Assembly (NCBI GenBank): GCA_012511135.1 | Contig: JAAZGQ010000034.1 | Coordinates: 1 to 9,810 of the forward strand | DNA: 9,810 nucleotides | DNA from: Bacteroidales bacterium | GTDB taxonomy: Bacteria > Bacteroidota > Bacteroidia > Bacteroidales > UBA1402 | Reading direction: 5' to 3' | Part shown: one piece after another, positions 6,856-9,810 of the stretch | Position numbering within the stretch: position 1 is the first letter of the stretch | How the letters are laid out: each line of letters begins with the position of its first letter | The notes under the pieces: generated by a model | What the model was told of the DNA's origin: nothing | The model's database searches: none | What the model saw: the letters and a program-made list of their open reading frames with translations, nothing else | Made by a program: the position numbers and the translations under genes

Positions 6856-7272
6856 ATGACTGAATTTAAAACACAGACCGGCAGAATCGCAGCCCCTGCC
6901 TGCAGGGTTTTTGAGGTTCTTTCCGATTGGAATCATCTGGCTAAGATAAAAAAGAAGATCTCCGAAAGCCAGTTGCGAGGCTTTGAATTTGATGCCGATT
7001 CCTGTCGTTTTGTGGTAGACAGCTATGGGGTGGGCGAAATCGTTGTGCGTATTGCTGAGCGAGTTCCCTGTACAGCAATAAAAATTAAGGCAGATAAGTC
7101 GCCCATTGATTTCAACGCTATTGTAAGTATAGAAGAAGAAAATCCCGAGGCTAGTTTGTTGACAATCAACCTGGAGGCCGATCTCCCGTTTATGCTGAAA
7201 AATATTTTGTCGCCTTCCATACAAAAAGGCATGGACAGAATTCTCGATTTATTGACGGATTATTCATATTGA
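6856..7272 (+). CDS. Small SRPBCC-fold (START/polyketide-cyclase-like) protein of unknown function
   Basis: 138 residues with no signal peptide, so cytoplasmic. The layout fits the SRPBCC helix-grip fold. The first strand (TEFKTQTGRI) is followed by a short helix with APACRVFEVLSDWNHL (13-28), typical of the family's 'V-x-x-x-L-S-D-x-x' helix. Alternating beta strands then run to about residue 105, and a long amphipathic C-terminal helix starts near LKNILS. Members bind hydrophobic ligands in the cavity under that helix, but no ligand can be read from sequence and no catalytic residues stand out. A TTG at 6826 would start inside pyrE; ATG 6856, eight bases after the pyrE stop, is better. The spacing to argH is five bases. 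Constant company with pyrE and argH suggests a housekeeping role, but that is inference only. Confidence 0.75.
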   Translation: MTEFKTQTGRIAAPACRVFEVLSDWNHLAKIKKKISESQLRGFEFDADSCRFVVDSYGVGEIVVRIAERVPCTAIKIKADKSPIDFNAIVSIEEENPEASLLTINLEADLPFMLKNILSPSIQKGMDRILDLLTDYSY

Positions 7273-7277
7273 TCGCC

Positions 7278-8612
7278 ATGAAACTCTGGCAAAAAAATAC
7301 CGAAGTAGATAAGGACATCGAACGCTTTACTACAGGCAAAGATCGCGAGATGGATCTATACCTGGCCGGCTTTGATGTGTTGGGCTCCATGGCCCATGTG
7401 CACATGCTGAAACAAATCGACCTGATATCTGCCGCGGAATTACCTTTGTTGCTGCATGAACTCCGAAATATCTACGAACAAATCCAAGCCGGAGAATTCG
7501 TTATTGAACCGGATGTAGAGGATGTCCACTCTCAGGTAGAGCTTATGCTCACCCGCAAACTGGGCGATCTGGGCAAAAAAATCCACAGCGGGCGTTCAAG
7601 AAACGACCAGGTCTTGCTAGACCTCAGGCTTTTTACCCGCCACAAACTGGAGGAACTACTGGAAGCGGTACATGCCTTGTTTGATTTGCTTATTAAATTG
7701 AGTGAGCGTTATAAAAAGGTGATGCTGCCCGGCTATACGCATTTACAGATAGCCATGCCCTCCTCTTTCGGGCTCTGGTTCGGAGCTTATGCCGAATCGC
7801 TGACAGACGACGTGCAGATGCTGCAGGCTGCCTTTAGGATATGCAACCGCAATCCCCTGGGCTCAGCTGCCGGTTATGGTTCTTCTTTCCCATTGAACAG
7901 AAGCCTGACGACCGAATTGCTGGGTTTTGAAGGCTTGAACTACAACGTGGTATATGCTCAGATGGGAAGGGGCAAAATGGAAAAAACCACGGCTTACGCA
8001 CTGGCTTCTGTGGCCGGCACCATTTCCAGGCTGGCTTACGATGCTTGTCTGTTTAATTCCCAAAATTTTGGTTTTATTACTCTGCCCGCCGAATTTACTA
8101 CCGGGTCGAGCATTATGCCTCACAAAAAGAATCCCGATGTCTTTGAGCTGACCAGAGCCAAATGCAACAAGCTGCAACAACTTCCGGAGGATATTGCAGC
8201 CATCATTCAAAACCTTCCTTCGGGTTATTTCAGGGATTATCAGATGCTCAAAGAAATTTTTCTGCCAGCTTTCGATGAACTTTTGGATTGTATAAAGATG
8301 ACCGCAGCCAGCCTGGAACGTATTCGTGTAAACGAGCACATACTTGATGATCCTCGCTATGAATACATTTTTAGTGTGGAAGAAGTCAACAAAAGGGTTT
8401 TGGCCGGCATTCCGTTCAGGGAAGCTTACCGGCAGGTGAGTTTCGAAATTGAGGCCGGTCGTTTCAGAGCCGATAAAAACATTAAACATACTCACGAGGG
8501 GAGTATCGGGAATCTGTGTAATGACAAGATTGCAGGCCGAATGGAGGAGTTGATGGGCTCTTTCCCCTTTGAACACATAAAAAAAGCACTGGATTCTTTG
8601 TTAAAGGTTTAA
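7278..8612 (+). CDS. argH: Argininosuccinate lyase
   Basis: ArgH splits argininosuccinate into arginine and fumarate, the last step of arginine synthesis; the family works as a homotetramer. It has 444 residues, close to the family norm. Fumarase/aspartase superfamily signatures are intact: HSGRSRNDQV at 103-112, PGYTHLQ at 151-157 with the conserved Thr-His at 154-155, and the flexible catalytic loop GSSIMPHKKNPD at 276-287 carrying the catalytic serine. The N-terminal MKLWQK...DREMDLYLAGFDVLGSMAH matches Bacteroidales ArgH. An in-frame TTG at 7269 would overlap the previous stop; ATG 7278, five bases after it, is preferred. It is the last gene of its unit, 39 bases before a strong terminator stem. 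No other arginine gene is present here. Confidence 0.96.
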   Translation: MKLWQKNTEVDKDIERFTTGKDREMDLYLAGFDVLGSMAHVHMLKQIDLISAAELPLLLHELRNIYEQIQAGEFVIEPDVEDVHSQVELMLTRKLGDLGKKIHSGRSRNDQVLLDLRLFTRHKLEELLEAVHALFDLLIKLSERYKKVMLPGYTHLQIAMPSSFGLWFGAYAESLTDDVQMLQAAFRICNRNPLGSAAGYGSSFPLNRSLTTELLGFEGLNYNVVYAQMGRGKMEKTTAYALASVAGTISRLAYDACLFNSQNFGFITLPAEFTTGSSIMPHKKNPDVFELTRAKCNKLQQLPEDIAAIIQNLPSGYFRDYQMLKEIFLPAFDELLDCIKMTAASLERIRVNEHILDDPRYEYIFSVEEVNKRVLAGIPFREAYRQVSFEIEAGRFRADKNIKHTHEGSIGNLCNDKIAGRMEELMGSFPFEHIKKALDSLLKV

Positions 8613-8651
8613 ATAAGAAATTTATATATAGTTTAATCAGCCCCCGTTTAC

Positions 8652-8685
8652 AAACATCCCGCCAGCAATAGCGGGATGTTTTTTT
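8652..8685 (+). terminator. Intrinsic terminator after argH
   Basis: A perfect 11-bp GC-centred stem pairs AAACATCCCGC (8652-8662) with GCGGGATGTTT (8671-8681), with an 8-base loop (8663-8670). A run of seven T (8679-8685) begins inside the stem and continues past it. It ends the barrel-pyrE-SRPBCC-argH unit and isolates clpB. The A-rich left arm gives it little U-tract for the opposite direction. Confidence 0.9.
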
Positions 8686-8755
8686 ATGTCAATATGGCAG
8701 CAATTCTCTTTTGGCAAATTCTTTGAGAAGAGTAGGGTGTTACAAAATGTGGAGG

Positions 8756-8789
8756 CTGAAAGAAAGCTGAGGCTTAAACTGAAAGAAAG
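8756..8789 (+). repeat. Short direct repeat in the clpB upstream region
   Basis: CTGAAAGAAAG occurs at 8756-8766 and again at 8779-8789, 23 bases apart (about two helical turns). Each copy is associated with a GAGGCT (8752-8757 and 8769-8774). The surrounding 8740-8820 stretch is purine-rich. In the 233 bases between argH and clpB (8613-8845) I found no clean TAnnTTTG box and no credible small gene; apart from the terminator, this repeat is the only structure seen. It may be a regulatory site or chance in purine-rich sequence. Confidence 0.3.
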
Positions 8790-8845
8790 GGGAAGCCAAG
8801 GAAAATGGAAGCTTTTTTAATAACCCGAAACAAAAACCTTGCTAT

Positions 8846-9810
8846 ATGAATTTTAATCAATTTACTATTAAGTCGCAGGAAGCCGTTCAAAAAGCGGCTC
8901 AAAAAACTTCTGCTCTTGGCCAGCAAAGCATAGAAACCCCGCATTTATTTATGGCTTTATGGGAAGCCGGAGAGCAGGTGGTCTCTTTTTTATTCAACAA
9001 ATGCGGTGTTCAGCCTCAGCCTGTTATTCAGGCCGTTGAACGTCAGATGTTGTCTTATCCCAAGGTAAGCGGTGGCGAAAACTATCTCTCCAAAGAGGCC
9101 AATGCCGTATTACAAAAAGCCACTGCCTATGCGGCTGAGCTAAAGGATCAGTTTGTGTCGCTGGAACATATATTACTAGCCTTGCTGAGCGAAAAAAGTC
9201 CCGTTTCCAATATACTCAAAGATGCCGGCTTAACGCTCAGAGATCTTAAGCAGGCCATTGCGGAATTGCGCAAAGGCAAGTCGGCCGATACCGAAAACGC
9301 CGAAGAAGTATACGATGCCCTGAACAAATACGCCATACACCTGAACGAAATGGCCCGAAACGGCAAACTCGACCCGGTGATTGGCAGGGATGAGGAGATA
9401 CGCCGTGTATTGCAAATCTTGAGCCGGCGAACCAAAAACAACCCCATACTCATCGGTGAACCCGGAACGGGAAAGACTGCCATAGCCGAAGGCCTGGCCC
9501 ATCGCATCGTCCGGGGTGATGTGCCCGAAAACCTCAAAAGTAAGCAGGTTTATTCGCTGGATATGGGAGCCCTTGTGGCCGGAGCCAAATACAAGGGGGA
9601 ATTTGAGGAACGACTCAAAGCCGTGGTTGGCGAAGTGATCAAAGCCGAAGGAGAAATAGTGCTTTTTATAGACGAGATTCATACCCTGGTAGGTGCCGGC
9701 AAAGGAGAAGGAGCCATGGACGCTGCCAATATCCTGAAACCCGCCCTGGCCCGGGGAGAGCTCCGGGCTATCGGGGCCACTACCTTGAACGAGTATCAGC
9801 AATTTTTTGA
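8846..9810 (+). CDS. clpB: ATP-dependent chaperone ClpB, N-terminal third (runs off right edge)
   Basis: ClpB is a hexameric AAA+ disaggregase that threads aggregated proteins through its pore together with DnaK. From ATG 8846 the frame stays open for 321 codons to the window edge. Residues 1 to about 145 form the double Clp N-domain (MNFNQFTIKSQEAVQKAAQ and later SLEHILLALL). They are followed by LDPVIGRDEEIRRVLQIL and the first AAA+ module: Walker A GEPGTGKT at 204-211, pore-loop KYKGEFEER with Tyr249, and Walker B LFIDE at 273-277. The GAKYKGEFEER pore loop and NPILIGEPGTGKT arrangement match ClpB, with motif positions within two or three residues of the E. coli protein. ClpA/ClpC are less likely, although the ClpB-specific middle coiled coil lies beyond the edge. 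No heat-shock promoter or repressor site was recognised upstream. Confidence 0.93.
   Translation, partial: MNFNQFTIKSQEAVQKAAQKTSALGQQSIETPHLFMALWEAGEQVVSFLFNKCGVQPQPVIQAVERQMLSYPKVSGGENYLSKEANAVLQKATAYAAELKDQFVSLEHILLALLSEKSPVSNILKDAGLTLRDLKQAIAELRKGKSADTENAEEVYDALNKYAIHLNEMARNGKLDPVIGRDEEIRRVLQILSRRTKNNPILIGEPGTGKTAIAEGLAHRIVRGDVPENLKSKQVYSLDMGALVAGAKYKGEFEERLKAVVGEVIKAEGEIVLFIDEIHTLVGAGKGEGAMDAANILKPALARGELRAIGATTLNEYQQFF

Noticed and set aside
6769..7224. 151-codon minus-strand open frame across the pyrE/SRPBCC junction
   Set aside because: It is antisense to two well-supported genes with good spacing, with no recognisable protein features.
7863..8576. 237-codon open frame on the minus strand, opposite argH
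   Set aside because: It lies wholly within the intact argH frame, has no signature of a known family and no promoter; its openness follows from argH codon use.
9148..9802. Two long minus-strand open frames (9148-9537 and 9230-9802) opposite clpB
   Set aside because: The plus strand encodes an unmistakable ClpB N-terminus with Walker A, Walker B and pore loop in order; the antisense frames show no domain.
1..9810. Mobile elements, CRISPR arrays, tRNA/rRNA genes, defence or toxin-antitoxin genes
   Set aside because: No transposase, integrase, terminal inverted repeats, regularly spaced repeats or RNA-gene sequence was seen; apart from short gaps the window is filled with ordinary chromosomal genes.

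Overview
The window looks like a chromosomal housekeeping segment of a Bacteroidota genome, most likely from the order Bacteroidales. Three things point there. First, there are clear matches to the Bacteroidota primary promoter (a TAnnTTTG -7 box with a TTG/TTTG element about 18-22 bases upstream), and starts generally lack a Shine-Dalgarno sequence. Second, it carries families that are almost confined to this group (a DUF6242-type lipoprotein and a DUF6089-type envelope protein). Third, the gene set ribD / prmC / recX / comF / pyrE / SRPBCC protein / argH recurs in Bacteroidales. I cannot name the genus.

Layout. Bases 1-176 (minus) hold the first 58 codons of a DUF6089-like exported protein that runs off the left edge. 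Bases 243-1580 (minus) encode a DUF6242-like lipoprotein with Asp-box/Kelch-type repeats and its own good promoter. Bases 1682-2791 (minus) encode RibD, the bifunctional deaminase/reductase of riboflavin synthesis. A divergent promoter region around 2769-2807 separates RibD from a tightly packed plus-strand unit, prmC-recX-comF (2817-4781), in which each gene overlaps the next. A second plus-strand unit starts from a promoter at 4799-4828. It contains a POTRA-less BamA/TamA-type outer-membrane barrel, pyrE, a small SRPBCC-fold protein and argH, and ends at a strong intrinsic terminator at 8652-8685. After a 233-base intergenic region, the N-terminal third of clpB (8846 onward) runs off the right edge.

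How the genes work together. Most encode independent core functions: riboflavin, pyrimidine and arginine synthesis, release-factor methylation, RecA modulation, DNA uptake/phosphoribosyltransferase and disaggregase. Operon packing links them more than a shared pathway does. The envelope genes (DUF6089, DUF6242, BamA-like barrel) form the other theme.

I found no mobile element, CRISPR array, RNA gene, phage gene or defence system. Nothing here looks like a clear new system. The most interesting points are the overlapping divergent promoters at ribD/prmC, the barrel gene heading a pyrimidine/arginine operon, and the uncharacterised DUF6242 and SRPBCC proteins.
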